The notes under the pieces were generated by a model that saw nothing but the letters and a program-made list of their open reading frames with translations, did not search any database and had not been told where the DNA came from. A program made the position numbers and the translations under genes. Shown here in pieces: positions 15,371-23,723 of a DNA stretch of 34,034 nt (position 1 is its first letter; every line of letters starts with the position of its first letter). The DNA comes from Pseudogemmobacter hezensis (GTDB taxonomy: Bacteria > Pseudomonadota > Alphaproteobacteria > Rhodobacterales > Rhodobacteraceae): contig NZ_JABJXT010000029.1 in the NCBI RefSeq assembly GCF_013155295.1, positions 1,899 through 35,932 of the forward strand, given 5' to 3'.

Positions 15371-17356
15371 TCAAAGATCCATGTTGTCATTGGGATCCAT
15401 GGCGACCTGACGTGCAACCCCACGCATCACCCTGACCAGGCGGCGGTTCTGCGCGGCTTCATCATCGGTCTCATCCGCCAGTTCAGGCTCGAACTCGTTG
15501 ATCGCGGGCTTGGGCTTCCGGTCGGGTTGCGCCCGGTTCAGCTCCGGCTGATAGCGACGCTCAGAGTCGGTAGGGTCCTCCCTGTCAGATCGGTCCTGCG
15601 CCCGACCGGCGTCGATCACAGGCCGCGCAGGCAATGGCAAGGCCGTCCAGTCATCAGGTCGCGCAGCATCTGGTGGCTTCGGCGCAGGGGCCGGGAGCAG
15701 GCGTTCGGTCAGCCTGGGGTCTTCATAGTAGCGGGCCTTCTTTGCCCGGATGGGCGGAATACCGGCGACCATGACAATTTCCTCCGAGGGCGGAAGCTGC
15801 ATGATCTCACCCGGGGTCAGGAGCTGACGTGCGGTTTCCGACCTCGAAACCATCAGATGTCCGAGCCAGGGTGACAGCCGGTGACCGGCATAGTTCTTCA
15901 TCGCCTTCATCTCGGTCGCGGTTCCAAGGGCATCGGAGACCCGTTTGGCTGTGCGCTCGTCATTCGTGGCGAAGCTCACCCGGACATGGCAATTGTCGAG
16001 GATCGAGTTGTTCGGCCCATAAGCCTTTTCGATCTGGTTGAGAGACTGGGCGATCAGGAAGCTCTTCATCCCGTAGCCAGCCATGAAGGCAAGCGCAGAC
16101 TCGAAGAAATCCAGACGCCCAAGGGCCGGAAACTCATCGAGCATCAGCAGAAGCCTGTGCCGCGCACCCTTCTCCGTGAGATCCTCGGTCAGCCTGCGGC
16201 CGATCTGGTTCAGGAGCAGGCGGATCAGCGGCTTGGTGCGGTTGATGTCAGAAGGCGGCACGACCAGATAGAGCGTTACCGGATCGCGCCCGCCAACCAG
16301 GTCGGCAATGCGCCAGTCGCAGCGCCGGGTGACCTCGGCCACGACAGGATCCCGGTAGAGCCCCAGGAACGACATCGCCGTCGACAACACCCCGGAACGC
16401 TCGTTGTCGGATTTGTTGAAGAGCTCGCGCGCGGCGCTGGCGATCACCGGATGCGGACCTGCCTCGCCGAGATGGCTGGTTGCCATCATGGCCGCAAGTG
16501 TGGCCTCGATCGGTCGCGCGGGATCGGACAGGAACGCCGCAACGCCAGCGAGGGTCTTGTCCTTTTCAGCATAGAGCACATGCAGGATCGCCCCTACCAG
16601 TAGCGCGTGGCTGGTCTTTTCCCAGTGGTTGCGCTTCTCGAGACTGCCTTCGGGATCAACGAGGATATCGGCGATGTTCTGCACATCGCGAACCTCCCAC
16701 TCTCCCCGTCGCACTTCCAGAAGCGGATTATAGGCCGATGATGCCGCATTGGTCGGATCGAAGATCAGCACGCGGCCGTGCTTTTGCCGAAAGCCAGCAG
16801 TCAGACCCCAGTTCTCACCCTTGATGTCATGGACGATGGCCGAGCCAGGCCAGGTCAGCAGCGTTGGCACCACCAGCCCCACCCCCTTGCCGGAGCGGGT
16901 CGGCGCAAAGCACAGTACATGCTCGGGCCCATCGTGGCGCAGATAGTCGCGGTCGTATTTGCCAAGCACCACACCGTCAGGTTCCAGGAGACCGGCGCCG
17001 CGCACTTCTGCGGCCTCTGCCCAACGGGCAGAGCCATAGGTCGCGACATTTTTCGCCTCCCGGGCCCGCCAGACGGACATGCCGATGGCGACAATGATCG
17101 CCATGAACCCGCCAGAAACCGAGATGATCCCGCCTTGCATGAAGATCGCTGGCGCATAGGCATCGTAGAAATACCACCACCAGAAGAGCGCCGGAGGATA
17201 GTAAACCGGCCAACCCATGAGCATGAGCCAGGGCGGGCCGAGCTGGGGCTGGAAACCGAGTTTCCAGGCGACATATTGCGTCCCCGCCCATGTGGTGACG
17301 AGGACGATTAGAAACACGGTGATGATCTGCCCCCAAAGGATCTTGGTCGCGGACAT
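15371..17356 (-). CDS. traG: TraG / VirD4-type coupling protein
   Basis: The type IV coupling protein is an inner-membrane ATPase that delivers the relaxase-DNA complex to the mating channel. The 661-residue protein has two N-terminal membrane segments (about 8-28 and 70-95) and the ATYGSARWAEAAEV motif. Walker A APTRSGKG is at 151-158 and Walker B LLLMLDEFPALGRL around 395-408, followed by FLIAQSLNQIEKAYG and DNCHVRVSFATND. The C-terminal 110 residues are polar and repetitive in charge. The gene starts 21 bp after the relaxase gene, in the same operon. Confidence 0.96.
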   Translation of the reverse strand: MSATKILWGQIITVFLIVLVTTWAGTQYVAWKLGFQPQLGPPWLMLMGWPVYYPPALFWWWYFYDAYAPAIFMQGGIISVSGGFMAIIVAIGMSVWRAREAKNVATYGSARWAEAAEVRGAGLLEPDGVVLGKYDRDYLRHDGPEHVLCFAPTRSGKGVGLVVPTLLTWPGSAIVHDIKGENWGLTAGFRQKHGRVLIFDPTNAASSAYNPLLEVRRGEWEVRDVQNIADILVDPEGSLEKRNHWEKTSHALLVGAILHVLYAEKDKTLAGVAAFLSDPARPIEATLAAMMATSHLGEAGPHPVIASAARELFNKSDNERSGVLSTAMSFLGLYRDPVVAEVTRRCDWRIADLVGGRDPVTLYLVVPPSDINRTKPLIRLLLNQIGRRLTEDLTEKGARHRLLLMLDEFPALGRLDFFESALAFMAGYGMKSFLIAQSLNQIEKAYGPNNSILDNCHVRVSFATNDERTAKRVSDALGTATEMKAMKNYAGHRLSPWLGHLMVSRSETARQLLTPGEIMQLPPSEEIVMVAGIPPIRAKKARYYEDPRLTERLLPAPAPKPPDAARPDDWTALPLPARPVIDAGRAQDRSDREDPTDSERRYQPELNRAQPDRKPKPAINEFEPELADETDDEAAQNRRLVRVMRGVARQVAMDPNDNMDL

Positions 17357-17377
17357 GGCTGCTCCTTTCAGGTGGGA

Positions 17378-19117
17378 TCAGAGACCGAGGCCGCGTTTGC
17401 GGCCAAAACTCCAGTCGACGCTGCCATCGGAGCGCGCGAGCCCCGAAACATGGCGGCCCAGCTGGCTCTCGAGCGAAGGGGACCAGGGCACGAGCTGGAA
17501 TCCGAGACCATTGTCGATCATGGCGTAACGGCCCGAGGCGAGTGCGAAACGCTGGCGATAGCTGCCGGCGACATAGTCGCCGCCGGTCACGCCACCAAAG
17601 CTCTTGCCGGTCTCCCCCATGATCTTGTCGGCCAGCCCCTCCAGGTCGCGCCGGCGCAGGGTCTCGATCAACCTTCGGGCAAAGATCACCCGGCCACCTT
17701 GCCGCTCTGCAAGCCCTTCACTGACCAGATGCTCCGCGCGCTGTTCAAGTGCTTCGCGAACCTCTGCACCAAACCCCGTATCCGCCAGCGCGCCCGGCTC
17801 CCGCGCGATCGCCTGCCGGTCGAGCCAGGTTGCGCCATCGGCAGAAACCTGGCGCGCGAGATCAAAGTCGGACCGGACCGCAAGCGCCACACGTGGCTGC
17901 CCGCGCGCATCCTCGAAGCGGCGAAGCTCAACGATGGATCCGGGCGCGCTGTCACCGGAAGCCGCGAGATCCGGCAAGCGAATATGGTGGCTGCGGCCAT
18001 CGGTGCCATCGATCACGGCATAGGCGGATCCCTTCAGCTCGTCATCGAGCCCCCGGGCGACCAGCCGCCCGACCACCGCAGTCTCCAGTTGTTCGGCAGC
18101 CAGGACGTAGCTGCCAGCGGCGCGCTCGATACCAAGTCCGGTCAGCGCGCGATGCATCCGCTTGATGATGTCTCCCCGCTCGCCGAGATCGCGCATCACG
18201 GTCTCGGCACGATCGGCAATCGTCCATTGGCCGGGACCAACCTGCTCGGCGAGGCCCAGGGTCTCGAGCTTTCGCAACCGGCCCAGCTTCTGCAGTGCGA
18301 AGGCATCCGGCTGCTGCCCGGGCACCGGCGCAGTGTCGATGACGCCGGCGACCCCGGCATCGCGGACCAGTTGACGGTCCAGCTGTGTCCAGCGTTCTGC
18401 CGCGACCTGCCGGTCAAGAGAGGCCCTGATGTCATGGTCGGTCCGCGGACCGAGTTCCTGCGTGATCAGATCCCGTATCCGATCCCGCATCCCCTCCTTG
18501 ATATAATCGCGCGAAATGACAAGGTTCTCGCCATCATCACGGACACCGCGCACCAGGAGATGGACGTGCGGATGCTCGGTATTCCAGTGATCAGCGGCAA
18601 CCCAGTCAAGGCGCGTGCCGAGGTCCTTCTCCATCTGCCCGACCAGTTCTTCGGTGAACCCCTTCAGGTCAGACATCTCCACTGCATCATCGGGTGAGAT
18701 GATGAAGCGGAAATGATGCCGATCCCCTTCACAGCGATCCGCAAAGGACTCGATGTCCTGACCCTCGACTTCGGCCCCGAAGAGCTGACCCTTCTCCCCG
18801 TGCCGGGTGACACCATCACGCGACAGATAGTCGAGATGGGCCGAGAGCGGTGCGCCACGGCCGCTCTGCCGGACGACCCTTGCCTTGATGACAGCCCCGC
18901 GAGATCTGGAGGTGATCAGCCGATTGGCCTGAATGCTGGCACGCTGGCCGCGCCCGAAGGTCGAGCGACTGCCCGGCACGATCCGACCGGATCTCGATAC
19001 GCCTCCCCCGGCCTTCTGCGCTGCCGCCAGCGCCTGTGCGATGAATGGCCGCGCACTTTGCGCCCTCGTGGAGCGAATTCGCCCAGGCCGGATGCGGAAT
19101 TCACGGTCATCGGCCAT
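17378..19117 (-). CDS. VirD2-like relaxase with DUF3363 (RlxS/TraI type)
   Basis: This relaxase nicks oriT and pilots the single strand into the recipient. The 579-residue protein has an Arg-rich N-terminus with a candidate catalytic Tyr97 in HLDYLSRDG. A second motif, RHHFRFIISPDD, is at about 133-144, and the metal-binding HUH-type motif EHPHVHLLVRG at 181-191 coordinates the ion. The long C-terminal part (RWTQLDRQLV to the end) is the DUF3363 region typical of the RlxS relaxases of proteobacterial ICEs (MOBP class). I chose ATG 19117, which has GGAG 8 bases upstream, over a TTG at 19132. The gene lies next to a repeat-rich gap that is a likely oriT. Confidence 0.93.
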   Translation of the reverse strand: MADDREFRIRPGRIRSTRAQSARPFIAQALAAAQKAGGGVSRSGRIVPGSRSTFGRGQRASIQANRLITSRSRGAVIKARVVRQSGRGAPLSAHLDYLSRDGVTRHGEKGQLFGAEVEGQDIESFADRCEGDRHHFRFIISPDDAVEMSDLKGFTEELVGQMEKDLGTRLDWVAADHWNTEHPHVHLLVRGVRDDGENLVISRDYIKEGMRDRIRDLITQELGPRTDHDIRASLDRQVAAERWTQLDRQLVRDAGVAGVIDTAPVPGQQPDAFALQKLGRLRKLETLGLAEQVGPGQWTIADRAETVMRDLGERGDIIKRMHRALTGLGIERAAGSYVLAAEQLETAVVGRLVARGLDDELKGSAYAVIDGTDGRSHHIRLPDLAASGDSAPGSIVELRRFEDARGQPRVALAVRSDFDLARQVSADGATWLDRQAIAREPGALADTGFGAEVREALEQRAEHLVSEGLAERQGGRVIFARRLIETLRRRDLEGLADKIMGETGKSFGGVTGGDYVAGSYRQRFALASGRYAMIDNGLGFQLVPWSPSLESQLGRHVSGLARSDGSVDWSFGRKRGLGL

Positions 19118-19360
19118 CACAATGCTCCGCAAGGTGCGTTTTGTGGTTATATTTCAGCGAAATACCGCAAATCCGCACATTGCGGATCGGCAAAGCAATG
19201 TGCGGGAAGCACCAAATTTCCCTGCAAAAACAACCGACCGACCGCAGCACAATGTGCGCCCCTTTATCCTGCCCTCTTACGGTCGAGCGGCTGGCCACAG
19301 CCCGCGAGACCGCCCTTCCTTGCCGGGAGCACGCAAGACTACGCCTGAATGCGATCCGGC
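19118..19360. other. Candidate oriT region between relaxase and transglycosylase genes
   Basis: This 243-bp non-coding gap sits inside an otherwise gapless minus-strand gene run. The octamer AATGTGCG occurs at 19197-19204 and 19251-19258, and inverted at 19174-19181. The first two form an 11-bp perfect inverted repeat, CCGCACATTGC (19173-19183) with GCAATGTGCGG (19195-19205), separated by 11 bp. A tighter hairpin, ATCCGCA-CAT-TGCGGAT (19171-19187), overlaps it. A third dyad, GCACA-A-TGTGC, is at 19247-19257. An oriT next to the relaxase gene with inverted repeats is the usual arrangement; the nick site is not identified. These dyads could instead be operators for the relaxase operon. Confidence 0.5.
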
Positions 19361-20137
19361 TCATGGCGCGGGCTCCATGAGATCGCCCCCGACGAAAAGC
19401 CCGCGCACAGCTGTTTGCACTTGTGGAAAGAGGATCATTTCCGCAGCGGCAGATGATGCGGTCGAAGAGCTTTCGACCGGCGCAATTTCCGCCTCTGGCT
19501 GTGCCTCGAAGGAGGCGACAAAGAGCGATGCTTCGCGCCAGTCACGCGGTCGGGAGGCAGTACCCGTCAAGCGGTCGAGCAGGGTTTGATCGGCCAGAAC
19601 CGGGGCCAGCACAGCGACATAGGCGCGGGTTTCGGCAGGCAGATCACTGCCGGCGAGGTGCTCCTCATAGCGCCCTGGCCCGGCGTTATAGGCTGCAAGC
19701 ATCGCGCCGGAATTTCCGAAACGGTCGAACATCTCGCGCAGATAGGCGGTGCCTGCGAGTATGTTGTCGCGCGGCGCGAATGGGTCATCGCCAAGGCCGT
19801 GACGGATGCGAAGCTCTGCCCAGGTGCCGGGCATGACCTGCATCAGCCCCATCGCACCAGCCTGCGAGATGGCATCCGCACGGCCACCACTTTCGACCCG
19901 CATGACAGCACGAATCCAGTGTTCCGGAATGCCGAAACGCTGCGCGGCGATGCTGATATGCTCCGCGTACGGATCGCGCGCCATGACCTCGGCAGACGGC
20001 GCTTCCTCTGCACCAACCGGAAGCGCCAGTGGCAAAGCACAGAACAGGCCGGAAAGAGAGAGAAGCGCGAGACGCCGGGCAGCACTCCGCCGCCCGACTG
20101 CCCGTCTTCCGCCAAAATCTGCGCGGAAGATCGTCAT
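19361..20137 (-). CDS. Lytic transglycosylase (VirB1-like)
   Basis: This exported muramidase opens the peptidoglycan so that the mating channel can pass. The 258-residue protein has an Arg-rich N-terminus and hydrophobic signal with likely cleavage near PVGA (about 43). The SLT domain has the catalytic Glu82 in IRAVMRVESGG, then AISQAGAMGLMQVMPGTWAELR and the AYLREMFDRFGN-AAYNAGPGRYEEH motifs. The C-terminal 60 residues are low-complexity. It starts 3 bp after the DUF736 stop, in the same operon as traF. Its function in transfer is inferred from family and location. Confidence 0.93.
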   Translation of the reverse strand: MTIFRADFGGRRAVGRRSAARRLALLSLSGLFCALPLALPVGAEEAPSAEVMARDPYAEHISIAAQRFGIPEHWIRAVMRVESGGRADAISQAGAMGLMQVMPGTWAELRIRHGLGDDPFAPRDNILAGTAYLREMFDRFGNSGAMLAAYNAGPGRYEEHLAGSDLPAETRAYVAVLAPVLADQTLLDRLTGTASRPRDWREASLFVASFEAQPEAEIAPVESSSTASSAAAEMILFPQVQTAVRGLFVGGDLMEPAP

Positions 20138-20140
20138 GGC

Positions 20141-20476
20141 TCAGTCTTTCCCATCGCGACGCGAAGGCCGGTTCCATGTCAGAATCCAGCCGTCGCCTGC
20201 GTCATCCTCACGGAAGAGATTGGCGCGGATGGGCTGCGCGAACGACGGATCGTCGATCTGCATCGAGAGATACTCGCCCGCCTTTTCGCCGGTCCGTTGC
20301 CAGGCCGCGCCCACCTCCGGTCCCTCCGCATCATCAAGATGGATTCGGTAATCCGGCGCGTTTTCTGAATCGCCATTCCTGACCGGGACAAGCAGCAGTT
20401 CCGCATCAAGCGCGAGCGTGCGAACACGTCCGGCATAGCCGTCTGTCGTCTTGGTGAAGTGTCCGATTTGCGCCAT
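20141..20476 (-). CDS. DUF736 family protein
   Basis: This 111-residue soluble protein starts MAQIGHFTKTTDGYAGRVRTLALDAELLLVP and contains APDYRIHLDDAEGPEVGAAW and GEYLSMQIDDPSFAQPIRANLF. These are the hallmark segments of DUF736, which is widespread on alphaproteobacterial plasmids and ICEs. The function is unknown. The ATG at 20476 is 1 bp from the traF stop, with AGGAGAGATG in front. A longer frame to 20644 is shadow of traF. Confidence 0.9.
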   Translation of the reverse strand: MAQIGHFTKTTDGYAGRVRTLALDAELLLVPVRNGDSENAPDYRIHLDDAEGPEVGAAWQRTGEKAGEYLSMQIDDPSFAQPIRANLFREDDAGDGWILTWNRPSRRDGKD

Positions 20477-20477
20477 G

Positions 20478-21056
20478 TCATCTCTCCTGTTCTGGCGTGG
20501 GTGGTGGAAGTTCAGGCGCGACAATCTCCGGGTCGCTGGCATCCACGGCGCGCGACCATGTCCAGATCGGGCGCAATCGACCGAGCACGGCCCGCGTCGG
20601 CGTAACACCGAAATACCGACCGTCGAGGCTGTTGCGGATGTCACTGTTCATCAGAAAGATCTCGCCCTGTCGCAGCAGTCGGCATCCCTGCCAGACCGGC
20701 ATCGGACGCCCCAAACTGTCGGTTTCCATGGCGTAGCCGAGCAGCTGGTCATCGACAGAAACCGCGCCTCCAAGGCGGCAGACACGTTGCCCCGGAACTG
20801 CAGCCACGCGCTTCAGAAGCGGCACATCGGTGCCGAGATAGCCGCGCTCCAGGATAAGCCCGGCGTTTCGCTCGGGGGCAGCAACCGCGACAAGATCACC
20901 ATGTTCCAGAGCGTCGAAAGGCTGCAGCACGTAGAGGCCGAGCGGCAGACTCGCTGTCGCGTTCCAGATCAGCCGCGGTGTCACCGGAATGAGAGACACA
21001 AAGCCGGCGCCAAACACCGCGAGCGCCATCAGGATGAAGAGCGAACGGCGTCTCAT
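20478..21056 (-). CDS. traF: TraF-type S26 signal peptidase
   Basis: TraF is a membrane-bound serine protease which, in P-type conjugation, processes and cyclises the TrbC pilin. The 192-residue protein has an N-terminal membrane anchor (about 5-25), the Ser36 nucleophile in ATASLPLGLY and the general base Lys82 in PLLKRVAAVPGQ. The distal box NSDIRNSLDGRYFG is also present. The C-terminus is Pro-rich. The start overlaps the DUF2840 stop (ATGA). Confidence 0.93.
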   Translation of the reverse strand: MRRRSLFILMALAVFGAGFVSLIPVTPRLIWNATASLPLGLYVLQPFDALEHGDLVAVAAPERNAGLILERGYLGTDVPLLKRVAAVPGQRVCRLGGAVSVDDQLLGYAMETDSLGRPMPVWQGCRLLRQGEIFLMNSDIRNSLDGRYFGVTPTRAVLGRLRPIWTWSRAVDASDPEIVAPELPPPTPEQER

Positions 21057-21562
21057 TGCAGGATCCTGCGGCGGCGGATCCAGGCCAGATGCTGCGCTCG
21101 TGTGTAGTCAAGTGGCGGGTCGGCGATGCAGAGGCGGTTATGGATATGCCGCCAGTGGTCCGGGCAGGCTTCCGCGGGTTCAATGCCGATACGTTCAACG
21201 GCATCGATCGCACGCAGTACCCGCTCGACCTTCGGCCAGCCATTCTGACGCAGCAGGATCTCTGCTCCGGGCCGCACGAACGGCACACTCTGGCACGCCT
21301 GGCCGGATGCGACAGCGCGCAGGATATCAATACTGGAGACCACAGTGCCAAAGTCACCTGCGGCCCAGCGAATGAAGGCAAAGATCGAGTCCGGTGCGAA
21401 GCCGACGATGCTGCGTTGCTGATCGAGGTGCTGCTCATGGCACTTGTTTCCGAACCGGATCCAGCGCTCGACCTTGCCCTGTTCCCAGAGCAAATCGACC
21501 AATGTCATGCCGGCATCCGCCGCAGATGACGCTGGGCCAGGCGAAGAGTGACCCGCATTCAT
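21053..21562 (-). CDS. DUF2840 domain protein
   Basis: This 169-residue protein has VDLLWEQGKVERWIRFGNKCHEQHLDQQRSIVGFAPDSIFAFIRWAAG and ends HWRHIHNRLCIADPPLDYTRAQHLAWIRRRRIL. I recognise it as DUF2840, a family found between repA-like and traF genes on such elements. The function is unknown; the basic Arg/Trp-rich character suggests nucleic acid contact. The ATG at 21562 overlaps the repA-like stop. A second start at residue 19 (MTLVDLLWEQ) is an alternative. Confidence 0.82.
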   Translation of the reverse strand: MNAGHSSPGPASSAADAGMTLVDLLWEQGKVERWIRFGNKCHEQHLDQQRSIVGFAPDSIFAFIRWAAGDFGTVVSSIDILRAVASGQACQSVPFVRPGAEILLRQNGWPKVERVLRAIDAVERIGIEPAEACPDHWRHIHNRLCIADPPLDYTRAQHLAWIRRRRILQ

Positions 21563-22665
21563 GGCAAGCTCTCCCCGAGAGAGTTCAGGGGCGGCTTTTG
21601 CGCGTCAACACCTGTCGCGGTCCTGCTGACGGGCAGGTTTTCCACAGCAGGGATGCCCTCTTCAAAGGTTAGAGTCTTGTTAGACTCTAAGTTAGCAGCC
21701 GGATTCCCGCTTTCCGGCCAGAGGCTTAGCTGGGGGTTTTGCGTGTGATCTCCCGATACCCCTGCGTGTAATCTCCCGATACTCGTTGCGTGTGATCTCC
21801 CGTGTCCATGCACAGGTTGGTCCGCCCGATTTGTGGACAAATCCTGCACGACAATCCGCAGCAGTTCGCGGCGCCCGATCCGCTCGAGCGACAGCCGATA
21901 GCCCGGGATCGGTTGGCGCAGCACGATACGCCGGACCTGCAGCGCAAAGTCGGAGACCCGCGCCATACTGCCGGATTTTTCGTGAAGATGCGGAAGATCG
22001 AAAATCCAGCCATGGGCCTGACGACCGGCATGTTTGCGCGCCACACGGTAGAGCCAGCGCTCGATCCCGCCGGTCAGACGGAAATATGCCGGATCGATCC
22101 CAAGCACGAGCGACTGGTCGATGACGCCGCGATAGAACCAGTCCGGCAAAACCAGTTCCATCCCTGCGCTGCGGCCATCACGCAGGGTAAGCTCTTCCCA
22201 TTCATTGATCCAGGAAAACTGGTGCCGTCGCCATTGTTCGCCCTGACGGATCGTGGTCCGCACGGCCGTGGACTGCAGTCTGGTCAATGCACCGCGAAGC
22301 AGGCGGTAGTCACTCGCGCCAGTCTCGCGCCCCGTGGCGGTCAGGAGCTGGTAGGGCGTAAAGCGCAGAAAACGCGAGGTTGCCAGTCCGGCATCAATTG
22401 CATCGACGATCTGGCTGGCGGCCCAGATCAGGACGTCGGCATCCCAGATCGTTGCCATTCCATGTTCCGGTACCGCGTGCACCTCGACGCGGACATTACC
22501 CGATGCATAGCGGATCGGCGCGACGCGCCGGGTCTTCGCCAGAGAAAAGAAGGGGCGCTCCATCAGGTCGCGCTGATCGCGGGGCCGGATATCGCTGCCG
22601 GTGACGACAAAGGGCGTGAGATGTTGACGCTCGCCCGGATCTGCCCTGAGAACATGGCGCGTCAT
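21559..22665 (-). CDS. RepA-like replication initiator protein
   Basis: This 368-residue protein belongs to the plasmid replication initiator A type seen on alphaproteobacterial elements. Key segments are RDLMERPFFSLAKTRRVAPIRYASGNVRVEVHAV, the helical stretch ATIWDADVLIWAASQIVDA, RFTPYQLLTATGRETGASDYRLLRGALTRLQSTAVRTT and YFRLTGGIERWLYRVARKHAGRQ. These form winged-helix DNA-binding units. The conserved core ends near LRIVVQDLSTN; the remaining 95 residues are variable and their DNA holds three iteron-like repeats. On ICEs such proteins may support transient plasmid-like replication after excision. It is coupled by ATGA to the HTH gene upstream. Confidence 0.85.
   Translation of the reverse strand: MTRHVLRADPGERQHLTPFVVTGSDIRPRDQRDLMERPFFSLAKTRRVAPIRYASGNVRVEVHAVPEHGMATIWDADVLIWAASQIVDAIDAGLATSRFLRFTPYQLLTATGRETGASDYRLLRGALTRLQSTAVRTTIRQGEQWRRHQFSWINEWEELTLRDGRSAGMELVLPDWFYRGVIDQSLVLGIDPAYFRLTGGIERWLYRVARKHAGRQAHGWIFDLPHLHEKSGSMARVSDFALQVRRIVLRQPIPGYRLSLERIGRRELLRIVVQDLSTNRADQPVHGHGRSHATSIGRLHAGVSGDHTQNPQLSLWPESGNPAANLESNKTLTFEEGIPAVENLPVSRTATGVDAQKPPLNSLGESLP
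21741..21802. repeat. Three iteron-like direct repeats inside the repA-like gene
   Basis: GCGTGTGATCTCCCG at 21741-21755, GCGTGTAATCTCCCG at 21764-21778 and GCGTGTGATCTCCCG at 21788-21802 start 23 and 24 bp apart, about two helical turns. The first two share the extension ATAC. In the gene's own frame two repeats encode GR(S/L)HA but the third is read in another frame (SGDHTQ), so the conservation is in DNA and not in protein. This fits initiator binding sites (iterons) within or beside the initiator gene. Confidence 0.65.
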
Positions 22666-22955
22666 GCGCGACGTCCGTCCTGCAGGTCAGGTGCCGACAC
22701 CCTGTTCAACTGCGGATGGCGCTTCGCAGGCAGAACCCGGCCGCGCGGGTCTGAGGTCGAGGTGACATTCCCCCGCTGCGCCCAGGCCTGCAGATCATCG
22801 AAGGCGTAGACGACCCGCCCGCCCAGCTTGCAATAGGCCGGTCCAGTGCCGAAGCACCGATGCTTTTCCAGCGTCCTGCCGGAAAGCCCCAGAAAACGCG
22901 CAGCCTCGGGTGTGCGCAGAAAGCGCGGCGGCAGGTCGGAAAGGTCAGGCTTCAT
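22662..22955 (-). CDS. AlpA/MerR-like HTH protein, candidate recombination directionality factor (RdfS-like)
   Basis: This 97-residue protein starts MKPDLSDLPPRFLRTPEAARFLGLSGRTLEKHR, an excisionase-type winged HTH, and continues PAYCKLGGRVVYAFDDLQAWAQRG. The closing STSDPRGRVLPAKRHP is conserved in homologues on related elements as I recall them. It heads the repA-like/traF operon. In ICEMlSymR7A the gene in this kind of position, rdfS, encodes the factor that turns integration into excision and is switched on by FseA; equivalence here is inference. The ATG at 22955 has GGAG 8 bp upstream. A longer reading from 23006 is not needed. Confidence 0.82.
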   Translation of the reverse strand: MKPDLSDLPPRFLRTPEAARFLGLSGRTLEKHRCFGTGPAYCKLGGRVVYAFDDLQAWAQRGNVTSTSDPRGRVLPAKRHPQLNRVSAPDLQDGRRA

Positions 22956-23037
22956 CAGCGTATCTCCGTGCAGTGCCTCAGGCGGTTGGCAGCCATGGGC
23001 GATCACGGAGGACCATGTCGAAGATCGGCGAAGAGGA

Positions 23038-23074
23038 GGGAGTGCGAATCTTCACGGCGTGAATTCGCACTCCC
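23038..23074. promoter_or_regulatory. Long inverted repeat upstream of the RdfS-like gene
   Basis: GGGAGTGCGAA (23038-23048) pairs perfectly with TTCGCACTCCC (23064-23074). Inside, TTCAC (23051-23055) pairs with GTGAA (23059-23063), leaving only a 2-nt bulge and a GGC loop. It lies 20 bp behind the DUF2285 gene stop and 83-119 bp upstream of the RdfS-like start. It could be an activator-binding site for that promoter or a terminator of the gene before it; no T-run follows on the minus strand, which favours the first. Confidence 0.6.
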
Positions 23075-23093
23075 CAGGACGCCTCAATCGTCG

Positions 23094-23723
23094 CTAACGT
23101 TCGGGAAACCTTTGCAGGAGATCACGATAGCCGCCATTGACCAGCTTCATGCCGTCGCGCACGAGAGCAAGGGTCGCGTCACGGAGTGCCGAACTCTTCC
23201 AGGGATCGCTGGCGACCCGCCCCTTGCCAAAAAGAGCTTCGGCAATCTGACGGTAGCTCGCGCCTGCTTGCCGGGCGTCAATGGCCTGCAACATGTGACG
23301 GTAGCGACGGCTTTGTTGCCGCGTTGGCTGACGCGTCATTGGGCGGCGGCGGCTGAAGGTCGCTTCGAGCAGGTTTCTGGCTGCGCGCAGGCGCTGGATC
23401 CCATGTCGTGCATAGGGCGTCACTATGACCAGAGGCTGGTCTGGAGATGCCCCCTCGAGCAGGAGGGCATCAAGCCCGGTGCTACGCCCTTCGACAATCA
23501 TATGCCGACGGTATTCCCCTGCCCTGCCACGACGGCGACTTCTCGGCAGGCCGAGCCGACGCAACGCGCCGGCCTCGGCGGCGAGAATGCTCGGCGCAGG
23601 CGCAAGAACCACTGTGCCCGCATCGTCCGCAGGCTGCCAGAACAGCGTGGCCTGCTGTGGGGATAAGGCGGGATCGACCAGGAAAGGACAACCTCCAGCG
23701 TTCGGCAACCTCGTCGGCATCAT
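23094..23723 (-). CDS. DUF2285 half of a frameshift-split FseA-like activator
   Basis: This frame encodes the C-terminal part of a DUF6499-DUF2285 protein. It starts GCPFLVDPALSPQQATLFWQPADDAGTVVLAP, continues through a basic middle (RRLGLPRSRRRGRAGEYRRH) and ends with the DUF2285 HTH-like domain RRYRHMLQAIDARQAGASYRQIAEALFG to GYRDLLQRFPER. DUF2285 is an extended-turn HTH that binds DNA in FseA of ICEMlSymR7A. An ATGATG at 23723 could start it alone, but GCPFLVDP follows naturally on the upstream frame's DEVAERW after a +1 shift at 23694. The expected full protein of about 260 residues would run from 23871 to 23094. Confidence 0.82.
   Translation of the reverse strand: MMPTRLPNAGGCPFLVDPALSPQQATLFWQPADDAGTVVLAPAPSILAAEAGALRRLGLPRSRRRGRAGEYRRHMIVEGRSTGLDALLLEGASPDQPLVIVTPYARHGIQRLRAARNLLEATFSRRRPMTRQPTRQQSRRYRHMLQAIDARQAGASYRQIAEALFGKGRVASDPWKSSALRDATLALVRDGMKLVNGGYRDLLQRFPER

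Noticed and set aside
17372-18697. 441-codon open frame on the plus strand
   Set aside because: It lies wholly opposite the relaxase gene, has no family motifs and is a G+C-driven shadow.
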